Under the pieces are notes generated by a model, which made no database searches, was not told the origin of the DNA, and saw only the letters and a program-made list of their open reading frames with translations. 64,000 nt of DNA from an uncultured Draconibacterium sp. (GTDB lineage: Bacteria; Bacteroidota; Bacteroidia; Bacteroidales; Prolixibacteraceae), in contig NZ_OY781981.1 of the NCBI RefSeq assembly GCF_963677565.1, positions 62,001 to 126,000 of the forward strand. The letters run 5' to 3'. This document shows positions 26,199 through 34,984 of the stretch, piece by piece. The number at the start of each line of letters is the position of its first letter. Position 1 is the first letter of the stretch. The translations under genes and the position numbers were made by a program.

Positions 26199-26276
26199 CG
26201 CCGAATTAATTTTATGCCGTTATTATTGAAAGCGATGTTGCGGTGTAAACATTGTATAACAAATAGTTCTTTAAAA

Positions 26277-26546
26277 ATGTATTTAACAGGAGAAAAAAAA
26301 CAAGAGCTTTTTGCCAAACATGGTAAATCAGCTCAAGACACAGGTAGTGCAGAAGGTCAGATTGCTTTGTTCACGTTAAGAATTAACCACTTGACAGAAC
26401 ACCTGAAGCAAAACAAAAAAGACCACAGCACTCGTCGTGCATTGATTAAATTGGTAGGTAAGCGTCGTAGCTTACTCGATTACCTCATCAAAAAAGATAT
26501 CGAACGTTACCGTGCGATCATCAAAGAGTTGAACTTACGTAAGTAA
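26277..26546 (+). CDS. rpsO: 30S ribosomal protein S15
   Basis: 89 residues from ATG 26277, the exact usual length. Family blocks: HGKSAQDTGSAEGQIALFT, the 16S rRNA-binding segment HLKQNKKDHSTRRAL and LVGKRRSLLDYL. Binds the central domain of 16S rRNA early in 30S assembly. Earlier in-frame ATGs lie in the promoter/leader and are rejected. The classic rpsO-pnp order is kept. Confidence 0.98.
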   Translation: MYLTGEKKQELFAKHGKSAQDTGSAEGQIALFTLRINHLTEHLKQNKKDHSTRRALIKLVGKRRSLLDYLIKKDIERYRAIIKELNLRK

Positions 26547-26554
26547 ATTATATT

Positions 26555-26590
26555 GAAAGGCAATGCATTGGTATTGCCTTTCTTTTTTTG
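26555..26590 (+). terminator. Terminator/attenuator between rpsO and pnp
   Basis: GAAAGGCAAT (26555-26564) pairs with ATTGCCTTTC (26573-26582) and is followed by seven T. It begins 9 bases after the rpsO stop; read-through would allow rpsO-pnp co-transcription. Confidence 0.85.
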
Positions 26591-26667
26591 TAAATTGCAA
26601 AACCTCACCACCCATTGTAATTAACAAAGGCCGCAAACAGGCCGCAAAAATTATTTATTTTAGAATT

Positions 26668-28950
26668 ATGGTAAACGCTACAGTTAAAACAATCGAACTT
26701 GCCGATGGCAGGACGATTACCATTGAAACCGGCAAATTGGCAAAACAAGCCGATGGTTCGGTAGTGGTTCGAATGGGTGACACCATGTTGCTGGCAACAG
26801 TTGTGTCGGCAAAAGAAGCAAAAGAAGATGTAGATTTTATGCCGGTATCAGTTGATTACCGCGAAAAATTTGCCGCTGCAGGACGTTTCCCGGGAGGTTT
26901 CCTAAAACGAGAAGCCCGTCCGAGCGATGAAGAAATTTTGGTTGCACGTTTAGTAGACCGTGCCCTTCGTCCGTTATTCCCGGAAGATTACCACGCAGAA
27001 ACCGCGGTAATGATCTCATTGATCTCATCAGGAAAAGATGAAATGCCAGACTGCCTGGCAGGATTGGCAGCATCAGCAGCAATCGCTGTTTCTGATGTTC
27101 CTTTCACTACTCCTATTTCAGAAGTTCGCGTAGCCCGCATCGATGGCGCGTTCGTGATCAACCCAACTTACTCGCAATTGGCAGAAGCTGATTTGGATAT
27201 TATGGTTGGAGCATCGTTCGACAACATTATGATGGTTGAAGGCGAAATGGATGAAGTTTCGGAAGAAGTAATGCTGGAAGCTATTAAAGTTGCTCACGAC
27301 GAAATTAAAAAGCACTGTAAAGTTCAGGAAGAACTGGCAGCAGAATTAGGAGTTGTAAAACGTGAATATTGCCACGAAAACAACGACGAAGAATTGCGTG
27401 CACAGGTAAAAGCCGACCTTTACGAAAAAGCATACGATATTGCGAAACAACAGATCACCAACAAAAGCCTTCGTATGGAGTCTTTTGCCGCTGTTGTTGA
27501 CGAATATGTTGAAGCTTACCTCGAGGCTAACGCCGAAAACGAGGAGCTTGATTTGGTAGCCAACGAAAAATTGATTCGCCGCTATTACCACGACGTAGAA
27601 AAAGAAGCTATGCGCCGCATGATTCTTGACGATTCAATTCGTTTAGATGGCCGTGCTACTAACGAAATCCGTCCTATCTGGGGTGAGGTTGATTACCTTC
27701 CTGGTGCACACGGATCATCAATTTTCACCCGTGGCGAAACTCAATCGTTAACTTCGGTTACTTTGGGTACCAAAATGGATGAGAAAATTATCGACCAGGT
27801 AACGGTTCAGGGAAAAGAGAAGTTTTTGTTACACTACAACTTCCCTCCATTCTGTGTAGGCGACCCTAAAACGCCACGTGGAACCAGCCGCCGCGAAATC
27901 GGTCACGGAAACCTGGCTCACCGCGCATTGAAAAAAATGCTTCCTGCAGATTCTCCATACGTTGTTCGTATTGTTTCTGATATTCTGGAATCAAACGGAT
28001 CATCGTCGATGGCAACTGTTTGTGCCGGAACAATGGGACTGATGGACTGCGGATTGAAGATTAAAAAGCCGGTATCGGGTATCGCAATGGGATTGATTAC
28101 CGATAAAGGAGCTTCAAAATACGCCGTACTTTCTGACATTTTAGGTGACGAAGACCACCTTGGCGACATGGACTTTAAAGTAACCGGTACTGCCGATGGT
28201 ATTACCGCTACTCAAATGGATATAAAAGTTGACGGACTGCCTTACGAAGTGCTTGCAGAGGCATTGCAACAGGCAAAAGAAGGCCGTTTACACATTTTGG
28301 GCGAGATGCTGAAAGTGATTCCTGAGGTACGTGATGACTTTAAACCAAATGTTCCGCGTATCGAAACCGTTCAGATTCCTAAAGATATGATCGGTGCAGT
28401 TATCGGACCTGGTGGAAAAGTAATTCAGGCTATCCAGGAAGAAACTGAAACCGTTATTGTTATCGAAGAAGTTGATGACGCCGGTATCGTTCAGATTTCG
28501 GGAGCAGGATTGGAGCCAATTGAAGCTGCAAAAGCTAAAATTAAGGCTATCACCGCACTTCCTGAAGTAGGTGAGATTTACCAGGGAAAAGTAAAATCGG
28601 TAGTTTCTTTCGGAGCATTTATCGAAATTATTCCTGGCAAAGAAGGTCTGCTACACATTTCGGAAATGGCCTGGGAGCGCGTTGAAAACGCTGAAGACTT
28701 TGCCAAAGAAGGTGATGAAGTAGAAGTTAAACTGATCGGTGTTGACGAAAAAACTGGTAAACTGAAACTTTCGCGCAAAGTATTGCTTCCAAAACCTGAA
28801 GGTTATGTAGAGCGCCCACCAAGAGAAAACCGTGGTGGTGACCGCAGAGGCGGTGACCGTCGTGGAGGTGATCGCCGCAACAACGACCGCAGAAACGACC
28901 GTCGGGGTGGCGACCGCAGAGACTTCCGCCCTCGTCGCGACAACGACTAA
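26668..28950 (+). CDS. pnp: Polyribonucleotide nucleotidyltransferase (PNPase)
   Basis: 760 residues from ATG 26668. Phosphorolytic 3'-5' exoribonuclease of RNA decay. Two RNase PH domains: the first from MVNATVKTIELADGRTITI with FPGGFLKREARPSDEEIL, and the second near 330-560 with SIRLDGRATNEIRPI and DGITATQMDIKVDGL. Then a KH domain (MIGAVIGPGGKVIQAIQEET, about 575) and an S1 domain (VGEIYQGKVKSVVSFGAFIE, about 635). The last 50 residues are an Arg/Gly/Asp-rich repeat tail of RGGDRR type, longer and more regular than in E. coli and probably RNA-binding. Confidence 0.98.
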   Translation: MVNATVKTIELADGRTITIETGKLAKQADGSVVVRMGDTMLLATVVSAKEAKEDVDFMPVSVDYREKFAAAGRFPGGFLKREARPSDEEILVARLVDRALRPLFPEDYHAETAVMISLISSGKDEMPDCLAGLAASAAIAVSDVPFTTPISEVRVARIDGAFVINPTYSQLAEADLDIMVGASFDNIMMVEGEMDEVSEEVMLEAIKVAHDEIKKHCKVQEELAAELGVVKREYCHENNDEELRAQVKADLYEKAYDIAKQQITNKSLRMESFAAVVDEYVEAYLEANAENEELDLVANEKLIRRYYHDVEKEAMRRMILDDSIRLDGRATNEIRPIWGEVDYLPGAHGSSIFTRGETQSLTSVTLGTKMDEKIIDQVTVQGKEKFLLHYNFPPFCVGDPKTPRGTSRREIGHGNLAHRALKKMLPADSPYVVRIVSDILESNGSSSMATVCAGTMGLMDCGLKIKKPVSGIAMGLITDKGASKYAVLSDILGDEDHLGDMDFKVTGTADGITATQMDIKVDGLPYEVLAEALQQAKEGRLHILGEMLKVIPEVRDDFKPNVPRIETVQIPKDMIGAVIGPGGKVIQAIQEETETVIVIEEVDDAGIVQISGAGLEPIEAAKAKIKAITALPEVGEIYQGKVKSVVSFGAFIEIIPGKEGLLHISEMAWERVENAEDFAKEGDEVEVKLIGVDEKTGKLKLSRKVLLPKPEGYVERPPRENRGGDRRGGDRRGGDRRNNDRRNDRRGGDRRDFRPRRDND

Positions 28951-28980
28951 GAACTGAATAAATTTCAAGCAAAAGAATTT

Positions 28981-29013
28981 AAAACGCTCTGCCTTTTGGT
29001 GGGGCGTTTTTTA
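28981..29013 (+). terminator. Rho-independent terminator after pnp
   Basis: AAAACGC (28981-28987) pairs with GCGTTTT (29004-29010), with an inner GCC/GGT pairing, followed by T-rich sequence. Confidence 0.8.
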
Positions 29014-29021
29014 TAAATAAC

Positions 29022-29357
29022 AGTTCAGTCTATAAAGATAATACATCTCTGACAGCCGATAATATTTCTCTCCCGACAGAAAATAATTCGCTGATATAAG
29101 ACAGACTTCATCTTATATTAGATCAAAAATATCTTCCGTCAGATGGTCTGTATCTTCTATCAGATGATCATTATCTTATGAGTGAGAATCATTTTCTTGC
29201 ATATCGTCACCATCATCTTATACAAGATCGTCGTTATCTTTTATCAGATCATCCTTATCTGATGAAAGATAATCCTTCTCTTACAGCAGAGAACCATTCG
29301 CTGACAGAAGAAAGCCGTCGTCTTCTTCAAGATCAGCATTATCTTATACTTTCCGGA
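29022..29357 (+). repeat. Sixteen degenerate 21-bp tandem units in exact register
   Basis: From 29022 every 21 bases repeats the same pattern for 16 units with no insertion or deletion. Typical units carry TTATCTT in the left half and AGAT near base 15-18. Six units (starting 29106, 29127, 29148, 29211, 29232, 29253) have ATCT at bases 5-8 and AGAT at 15-18; the unit at 29274 has CTCT and AGAG, a matched double change. Read in the register starting at base 1 of each unit, codon 3 is Leu in 15 of 16 (CTT, CTG or CTC) and codon 6 is Asp/Glu in 14 of 16. It lies directly after the pnp terminator. Confidence 0.9.
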
Positions 29358-29396
29358 AGCAGAAAAGAATTTTTGAAAAAAGCACCGTGCGACTAA
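29178..29396 (+). CDS. Doubtful open frame made of Leu-bearing heptads
   Basis: 72 codons from ATG 29178 through nine of the 21-bp units and a short unique tail (SRKEFLKKAPCD). Each heptad reads like x-Tyr/Ser/His-Leu-x-x-Asp/Glu-polar (for example RYLLSDH, PYLMKDN, HSLTEES). The same frame is open upstream to 29100, and units further left also fit but hold a TAA at 29097-29099. No ribosome-binding site or promoter is clear. Either a decayed heptad-repeat protein or a non-coding array that happens to be open; the third-base variation at the Leu and Asp/Glu codons favours past selection on protein. Confidence 0.3.
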   Translation: MSENHFLAYRHHHLIQDRRYLLSDHPYLMKDNPSLTAENHSLTEESRRLLQDQHYLILSGSRKEFLKKAPCD

Positions 29397-29471
29397 ATGG
29401 AAAGTTATATGAATTGAAGCATTGTAGCCTGATAAACTGTGACTGAATACTTATGCCCTCTAACTTGTAAC

Positions 29472-29500
29472 AGATTTCTCGCTACACGTCGAAATGACAA
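29472..29500. repeat. Short REP-like palindromic remnant
   Basis: ATTTC at 29474-29478 and GAAAT at 29491-29495 flank a GC-rich centre (GCTACACGTC). The wording resembles dispersed intergenic elements of the type GTCATTTCGA...GAGAAATC that I recall from Bacteroidota genomes. Only one copy is in the window. Confidence 0.35.
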
Positions 29501-29551
29501 TCCGCTGAACTTCCGTTTCCTTTTCTTAACTTCGCCCAAAATTATAGAAAC

Positions 29552-30034
29552 ATGGGCAACTGGTCAGAAGAACTTCACAATAAAATAGACGAACAATTAA
29601 AGAACGCACGCGAAAAAGACCTCCGCTTTTTCCGCATCGACGAGTTTAAACGTAATATTTCGCGTGTTGATGATTTTTCAAATTCATGCCCGTTTTGCAA
29701 AAAGGAACAAATCGATATTGCAGAAGCCGTGAATATTATCGACCAGGCAGTAAACCACGTTGGCAAACCACGCCGCGATTACGACCGCCTCATTACCCGC
29801 CTCTCCAAACACATGCAAAAAGAGCACGGCTTTTACGCACCTTATTATTTTACCTATCTCATTTCTTTCTTTGGAATTATTGGCGGCTCTGTTCTGGGCT
29901 ACCTGCTTATGCAGCTAAATGCCGACATTAAACTCGAATTGTTCCTTATTGGTTTTTCCATCGGGCTGTTACCAACATACACCTGGGGTCATTTAAAAGA
30001 CAAAAAAATCAGGAAAGAGAAACGGCTCATGTAA
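29552..30034 (+). CDS. Unknown protein with CxxC motif and two C-terminal membrane spans
   Basis: 160 residues. Charged helical N-terminus (1-45, MGNWSEELHNKIDEQLKNA), a SCPFCKKEQ motif at about 49, another helix, then two membrane spans (about 105-127, FFGIIGGSVLGYLL; about 133-150, FLIGFSIGLLPTYTWG) and a basic tail. Predicted cytoplasmic domain anchored in the inner membrane. The single CxxC could be half of a zinc site or redox active. No family recognised. Confidence 0.7.
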   Translation: MGNWSEELHNKIDEQLKNAREKDLRFFRIDEFKRNISRVDDFSNSCPFCKKEQIDIAEAVNIIDQAVNHVGKPRRDYDRLITRLSKHMQKEHGFYAPYYFTYLISFFGIIGGSVLGYLLMQLNADIKLELFLIGFSIGLLPTYTWGHLKDKKIRKEKRLM

Positions 30035-30144
30035 ATTTAGTCAACAAAAAACAGTGGCAAGCTGTTACCTTTCCATCACTCTCATGACTGATATCAAGTA
30101 AATTCTAAGCTAGATTTAGTTATTTAGCAAAAAACAACTGCACT

Positions 30145-32274
30145 ATGAAGAACACTGTTTTATTTGTACTGGCATCAATCGTTCTGTTTGCCTGTACTGA
30201 ACAACAACCAAAATTGGATTATCCTGTGACAAAAAAAGGAGATGTAAAAGACACCTACTTTGGTGTTGAAGTGGCCGACCCGTATCGTTGGCTCGAAGAC
30301 GACCACTCGGACGAAACTGCCGAATGGGTAAAGGCAGAAAACAAAGTGACTTACAGCTACCTGAACCAGATTCCGTACCGCGAAGAATTAAAAGAAAGAC
30401 TTTCGTCGATATGGAATTACGAGAAAGTTGGGGCACCGTTCAAAGAAGGCAACTGGACCTATTTCTACAAAAACGACGGCCTGCAAAACCAATATGTGGT
30501 TTACCGTTTTAAAACCGGTGAGGATGAATCAACAGCCGAAGTTTTCCTTGATCCGAATACTTTTGCCGAAGACGGAACGACATCGTTAGATGCCCTGAGT
30601 TTTTCGGAAAACGGTAAAATTGCCGCCTACTCGATTTCGGAAGGTGGCAGCGACTGGCGCAAGATTATCATTATCGATACCGACTCCAAAACGCAAATGG
30701 GCGACACACTGATTGATGTAAAATTCAGCGGTATTTCGTGGAAAGGCGACGAAGGCTTTTTCTACTCAAGCTACGACAAACCCGAAGGCAGCCAGTTGTC
30801 GGCAAAAACCGATCAGCATAAATTGTACTACCATAAACTGGGAACCGTTCAAAAAGAAGACGAACTGATATTTGGCGGAACACCTGAAGAAAAACACCGT
30901 TACGTTGGTGGTGGAGTAACCGACGACAATCGTTACCTGGTAATTACTGCCAGTGTTTCAACGTCGGGAAATAAGCTGTTTATTAAAGACCTTACCCAAC
31001 CAAACAGCAAACTAATTACCATTATTGGCACCGACGAAAGCGACACCTACGTTATCGACAATGTGGGCACCAAACTTTACATGGTTACCAATTTAAATGC
31101 ACCAAATCAGAAAATAGTTACTACCGATGTTAGTAATCCAACTCCTGAAAATTGGGTGGATTTTATTCCTGAAACTGAAAACGTACTCAGCCCGTCAACC
31201 GGAAGTGGCTATTTCTTTGCCGAGTATATGATTGATGCCGTTTCGAAAGTATTTCAATACGATTACGATGGCAAAATGATTCGTGAAGTGGAATTGCCGG
31301 GAGTGGGTTCGGTTAGTGGTTTTGGTGCCAAGAAAAAAGCTACCGAAATGTATTACACCTTCACCAACTACATTACACCAGGTAGTATTTATCAATACGA
31401 TTTTAATACAGGCGAATCAGAACTATACCGTAAACCTGCTATCGATTTTAATCCAAACGATTTTGAAAGCAAACAGGTTTTCTACACCTCGAAAGACGGC
31501 ACTAAAATTCCGATGATCATTACGTATAAAAAGGGTACGGAATTGAATGGTAAAAACCCAACGATACTTTACGGTTACGGAGGTTTTAATGTAAGCCTTC
31601 CGCCAAGTTTCTCGGTTACCAATGCTGTTTGGTTAGCGCAAGGTGGCGTGTATGCCGTTGCCAATTTGCGCGGTGGTGGCGAGTACGGTAAAAAGTGGCA
31701 CGACGCCGGAACCAAAATGCAAAAGCAAAATGTTTTCGATGATTTTATTGCCGCTGCCGAATACCTGATTGCAGAAAACTATACATCGAGCGATTACCTG
31801 GCTATCCGTGGCGGGTCGAATGGAGGATTGTTGGTTGGTGCAGTAATGACACAACGACCTGAGTTGATGAAAGTAGCACTTCCGGCAGTTGGCGTGCTTG
31901 ATATGTTACGTTACCACACCTTTACCGCAGGAGCCGGCTGGGCCTACGACTACGGAACAGCCGAAGACAGCAAAGAAATGTTTGACTACCTGAAAGGTTA
32001 CTCTCCGGTTCACAATGTAAAAGCGGGTGTTGAGTATCCGGCAACACTGATTACAACCGGCGACCACGACGACCGTGTTGTTCCGGCTCACAGCTTTAAA
32101 TTTGCTGCCGAAATGCAAGCCAAACAAGCGGGCAACAACCCGGTTCTAATCCGCATTGAAACCGATGCCGGACACGGAGCAGGAACTCCGGTAAGCAAAA
32201 CCATCGAGCAATATGCCGATATTTATGGTTTCACATTATGGAATATGGGCATTAAGACGCTATCGGAAAATTAA
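30145..32274 (+). CDS. Prolyl oligopeptidase family serine peptidase (S9A), lipoprotein
   Basis: 709 residues with a lipoprotein signal (LASIVLFACTEQQ). N-terminal YPVTKKGDVKDTYFG and DPYRWLEDDHSDET match the S9A start; a seven-bladed propeller spans about 75-430; the alpha/beta hydrolase domain follows. Catalytic Ser558 sits in RGGSNGGLL, Asp in DHDDRVVPAHS at about 640-650 and His in DAGHGAGTP near 677, so the triad is intact. It cuts short peptides after proline in the periplasm. Confidence 0.95.
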   Translation: MKNTVLFVLASIVLFACTEQQPKLDYPVTKKGDVKDTYFGVEVADPYRWLEDDHSDETAEWVKAENKVTYSYLNQIPYREELKERLSSIWNYEKVGAPFKEGNWTYFYKNDGLQNQYVVYRFKTGEDESTAEVFLDPNTFAEDGTTSLDALSFSENGKIAAYSISEGGSDWRKIIIIDTDSKTQMGDTLIDVKFSGISWKGDEGFFYSSYDKPEGSQLSAKTDQHKLYYHKLGTVQKEDELIFGGTPEEKHRYVGGGVTDDNRYLVITASVSTSGNKLFIKDLTQPNSKLITIIGTDESDTYVIDNVGTKLYMVTNLNAPNQKIVTTDVSNPTPENWVDFIPETENVLSPSTGSGYFFAEYMIDAVSKVFQYDYDGKMIREVELPGVGSVSGFGAKKKATEMYYTFTNYITPGSIYQYDFNTGESELYRKPAIDFNPNDFESKQVFYTSKDGTKIPMIITYKKGTELNGKNPTILYGYGGFNVSLPPSFSVTNAVWLAQGGVYAVANLRGGGEYGKKWHDAGTKMQKQNVFDDFIAAAEYLIAENYTSSDYLAIRGGSNGGLLVGAVMTQRPELMKVALPAVGVLDMLRYHTFTAGAGWAYDYGTAEDSKEMFDYLKGYSPVHNVKAGVEYPATLITTGDHDDRVVPAHSFKFAAEMQAKQAGNNPVLIRIETDAGHGAGTPVSKTIEQYADIYGFTLWNMGIKTLSEN

Positions 32275-32318
32275 GCAATAATTCCCTCAGATTTTGGGAT
32301 AAAAAATACTACTTTTGG

Positions 32319-32354
32319 ATTCCCGGTAGCAGGATTTGTTACCGGGAATTTTTA
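32319..32354 (+). terminator. Rho-independent terminator after S9 peptidase gene
   Basis: ATTCCCGGTA (32319-32328) pairs with TACCGGGAAT (32340-32349) over an 11-base loop, then a T-run. It ends 13 bases before the kinase start. Confidence 0.85.
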
Positions 32355-32366
32355 TGTTGAAGAACG

Positions 32367-32996
32367 ATGCAATTTCTGGTTATTGAGGGAAATATAGGAG
32401 CCGGCAAATCAACACTTTCGCGAATGATTGCCGAAGATTACAATGCCAAACTGGTGTTGGAACAATTTGCTGATAATCCCTTTCTTCCGAAGTTTTACCA
32501 GGATAAAGAACGGTACTCTTTTCCACTTGAACTCTCGTTTTTGGCCGACCGCTACAACCAGATTAAAAACGAGGTACTTAACCTCGATCTGTTTCATCCA
32601 TTTATGGTGGCCGACTACTATTTTGCCAAAACAGCAATTTTTGCCGAAAACACCTTAAAGAAGGACGAATACCATTTGTTCCGACAGATCTTCAATATCA
32701 TTTTCGAATCGATGCCTAAACCCGATCTGTATGTTTACCTCCACTCGGATGTCGACCGACTGATGAAAAATATAAAAATGCGCGGACGCGATTATGAACA
32801 AAATATGGATCCTGATTATCTCGAAAAAATCAGAAGGGGTTACTTTAACTTTTTTAAACAAATTTCCTCTTTCCCGATCCTGATCGTCGACATTAATGGC
32901 ATCGATTTTGTAAAAAATCCTGACCATTATCAGCAATTAAAAAGCGCCATTTTTAAAAGTGATTTTAAATTAGGCATAAACCGTCTGATATTGTGA
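32367..32996 (+). CDS. Deoxynucleoside kinase (dGK/dCK type)
   Basis: 209 residues. P-loop GNIGAGKSTLS at 8-18, then the Glu of LEQFADNPFLP, the DRYNQ segment of the DRS-like motif at about 62, and the lid RGRDYEQNMDPDYLEKI near 143. Salvage kinase that phosphorylates deoxynucleosides (dAdo/dGuo/dCyd); which one cannot be told. Single gene between two terminators. Confidence 0.92.
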   Translation: MQFLVIEGNIGAGKSTLSRMIAEDYNAKLVLEQFADNPFLPKFYQDKERYSFPLELSFLADRYNQIKNEVLNLDLFHPFMVADYYFAKTAIFAENTLKKDEYHLFRQIFNIIFESMPKPDLYVYLHSDVDRLMKNIKMRGRDYEQNMDPDYLEKIRRGYFNFFKQISSFPILIVDINGIDFVKNPDHYQQLKSAIFKSDFKLGINRLIL

Positions 32997-33011
32997 TAAA
33001 AACTTGGGCTA

Positions 33012-33044
33012 CAGCTTTCAAATATTGAAAAGCTTTTTATTTTT
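33012..33044 (+). terminator. Probable terminator after the kinase gene, overlapping a -7-like box
   Basis: AGCTTTCAA and TTGAAAAGCT pair with one bulged A and are followed by TTTTTATTTTT. The end of the T-rich run, TATTTTTG at 33038-33045, also fits a -7 box for the following lipoprotein gene. Confidence 0.55.
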
Positions 33045-33083
33045 GTCTGCTCGATTGTAAAATTTTTAATTAAAGTATAAATA

Positions 33084-34844
33084 ATGTCTGTTATGAGAAG
33101 AATCAACTTTAAACCTATCGCCCTTTTCATTGGTGTTGCGGTTTTATTGTCTGGATGTTCCGGACTGAACAAAATGAAAAAAAATGCCGATCAAATCAAC
33201 TTCAAAGTTACTCCTGAGGTACTTGAGGCACACGCCAGCGAAGTTGCAGTTGCAATCGACACAAGATTCCCCGCCAAATACTTCAACAAAAAAGTTACAT
33301 TAACGGCTACTCCGGTGCTGAAATACGAAGGTGGCGAAACGGCTTACGGACCTGTTTCTGTTCAGGGCGAAAGCGTTGAAGCTAACAACAAAGTAATCAG
33401 CTACAACGGTGGTAGTGTAAACTACAAAGATGCTGTTGCTTACGACAAAGCGATGGCAAAATCAGAGCTTTACGTAAACATTGTGGCTTCTCAAGGTGCT
33501 AAATCAGTTGATTTCGAGCCTATCAAAATTGCTGACGGTGTAATTGCTACCAGCGAAAAAGTGATCATGATCCCTAAAGCGATTTTAGGTGTTCAGCGCG
33601 AAGCTAACAACAGCGGAAAATACGATCCAACTATCGATGCTTTCCAACGTATCGTTCCTGACGAAATGACTGCAGACATCAAATACCTGATCAACCGTTC
33701 GAATATTCGCAGAGACGAAACTTCTAAAGGTGAAGTTACTGCATTGGAAGACTACACTAAAAAAGCAAACGAAGACGAAAGAATCGATCTTAAAGATGTT
33801 GAAGTTTCAGCTTACGCATCTCCTGACGGTGAAATCGATTTGAATACCGATCTTGCTGCAAAACGTAAAGAAACTTCTTCAGCATTTTTGGCTAAAAAAT
33901 TAAAAGAAGCCGGTGTTGACGTTGAGTTGAAAACAAAATACACTCCTGAAGACTGGGACGGATTCAAAGAATTGATGGAGCAATCAAACATCAAAGACAA
34001 AGAGCTGATCCTGCGCGTACTTTCTATGTACAACGATCCTGAAGTTCGCGAGCGTGAAATCCGTAACTTAAGTGTAACTTTCACTGAAGTTGCTGACCAG
34101 ATTCTTCCTGAGTTACGTCGTGCAAAAATGACTACCAGCGTTGATTTGATTGGTAAAACTGACGAAGAATTAAAAGCTGCTGCCAAAGCTGATCCTGCTT
34201 CATTAAATCCTGCAGAATTGCTTTACGCTGCTACTTTGTTCACTGATCTTAACGAACAACTTTCAGTATACAACTCGTTCATGAAAGTTTATCCAAACGA
34301 CTGGAGAGGACCAAACAATGCAGGTTATGTAATGGTACAGCAATACAAATATGCCGATGCAAAACCACTATTCGAGAAAGCTGAAAAATTAGCAAACAAC
34401 GAGCCTATCGTTAAAAACAACGTTGGAGCTGTTACTTTAACTGAAGGTAAAGTTGACGCTGCTGAAGCTTTATTTGGAGCTGCTGCAGGTGCCGGCGACG
34501 CTGTTAACTACAACATGGGTATTGTTAGCGTTAAAAAAGCGGAGTACGACAAAGCTGTTCAGTACTTCAACAAATTTGCTGATGTAAACTCAGGTTTGGC
34601 AAAATTATTGGCAGGTAACAACAACGGTGCGGTTAAAGATCTTGACGCTTGCACAATTGAAGGTTGCTACATGACTGAATATTTCAAAGCTGTAATTGGT
34701 GCACGCACTGCCAAAGAAGGTTTATTGTTCGATAGCCTGAAAGCTGCTGTTGACATGAACGCTGACTTGAAAGCTGTAGCCAAAACAGACATGGAATTCG
34801 CAAAATATTTCGACAATGCTAAGTTTAAAGCGATTGTTGACTAA
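33084..34844 (+). CDS. TPR lipoprotein with OmpA-like middle region
   Basis: 586 residues; the ATG at 33093 (MRRINF) is an alternative start. SPII signal VAVLLSGCSGLNK. The first 200 residues are beta-rich (VTLTATPVLKYEGGETAYG). The middle, about 250-330, has the VSAYASPDGEIDLNTDLAAKR pattern close to OmpA/peptidoglycan-binding segments. The rest is helical TPR-like (YPNDWRGPNNAGYVMVQQYK). Its low-complexity Ala/Lys/Asp composition and codon bias suggest strong expression. Outer-membrane lipoprotein of unknown task, possibly envelope structure. Confidence 0.85.
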   Translation: MSVMRRINFKPIALFIGVAVLLSGCSGLNKMKKNADQINFKVTPEVLEAHASEVAVAIDTRFPAKYFNKKVTLTATPVLKYEGGETAYGPVSVQGESVEANNKVISYNGGSVNYKDAVAYDKAMAKSELYVNIVASQGAKSVDFEPIKIADGVIATSEKVIMIPKAILGVQREANNSGKYDPTIDAFQRIVPDEMTADIKYLINRSNIRRDETSKGEVTALEDYTKKANEDERIDLKDVEVSAYASPDGEIDLNTDLAAKRKETSSAFLAKKLKEAGVDVELKTKYTPEDWDGFKELMEQSNIKDKELILRVLSMYNDPEVREREIRNLSVTFTEVADQILPELRRAKMTTSVDLIGKTDEELKAAAKADPASLNPAELLYAATLFTDLNEQLSVYNSFMKVYPNDWRGPNNAGYVMVQQYKYADAKPLFEKAEKLANNEPIVKNNVGAVTLTEGKVDAAEALFGAAAGAGDAVNYNMGIVSVKKAEYDKAVQYFNKFADVNSGLAKLLAGNNNGAVKDLDACTIEGCYMTEYFKAVIGARTAKEGLLFDSLKAAVDMNADLKAVAKTDMEFAKYFDNAKFKAIVD

Positions 34845-34867
34845 TTAAGTTGTGATAAACTTATTGG

Positions 34868-34896
34868 AAAGGGCGGTCGTATGATCGCCCTTTTTT
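34868..34896 (+). terminator. Rho-independent terminator after TPR lipoprotein gene
   Basis: AAAGGGCGGTC and GATCGCCCTTT form a stem with one G-T pair over a 4-base loop, followed by T. Confidence 0.9.
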
Positions 34897-34984
34897 GTGC
34901 TACATCATGACAAAAGCGTTTTTTTAATCCTGCTTAAAACACTATTTTTCAAGCTCAAATATTAAGGAAATTCAATTAAAAGTT

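Noticed and set aside
26168..26276. Extended S15 starting at ATG 26169
   Set aside because: This stretch contains the rpsO promoter and the true 89-residue S15 starts at 26277.
29022..29357. CRISPR array
   Set aside because: Units are 21 bases with no spacer, degenerate, and no cas gene is near.
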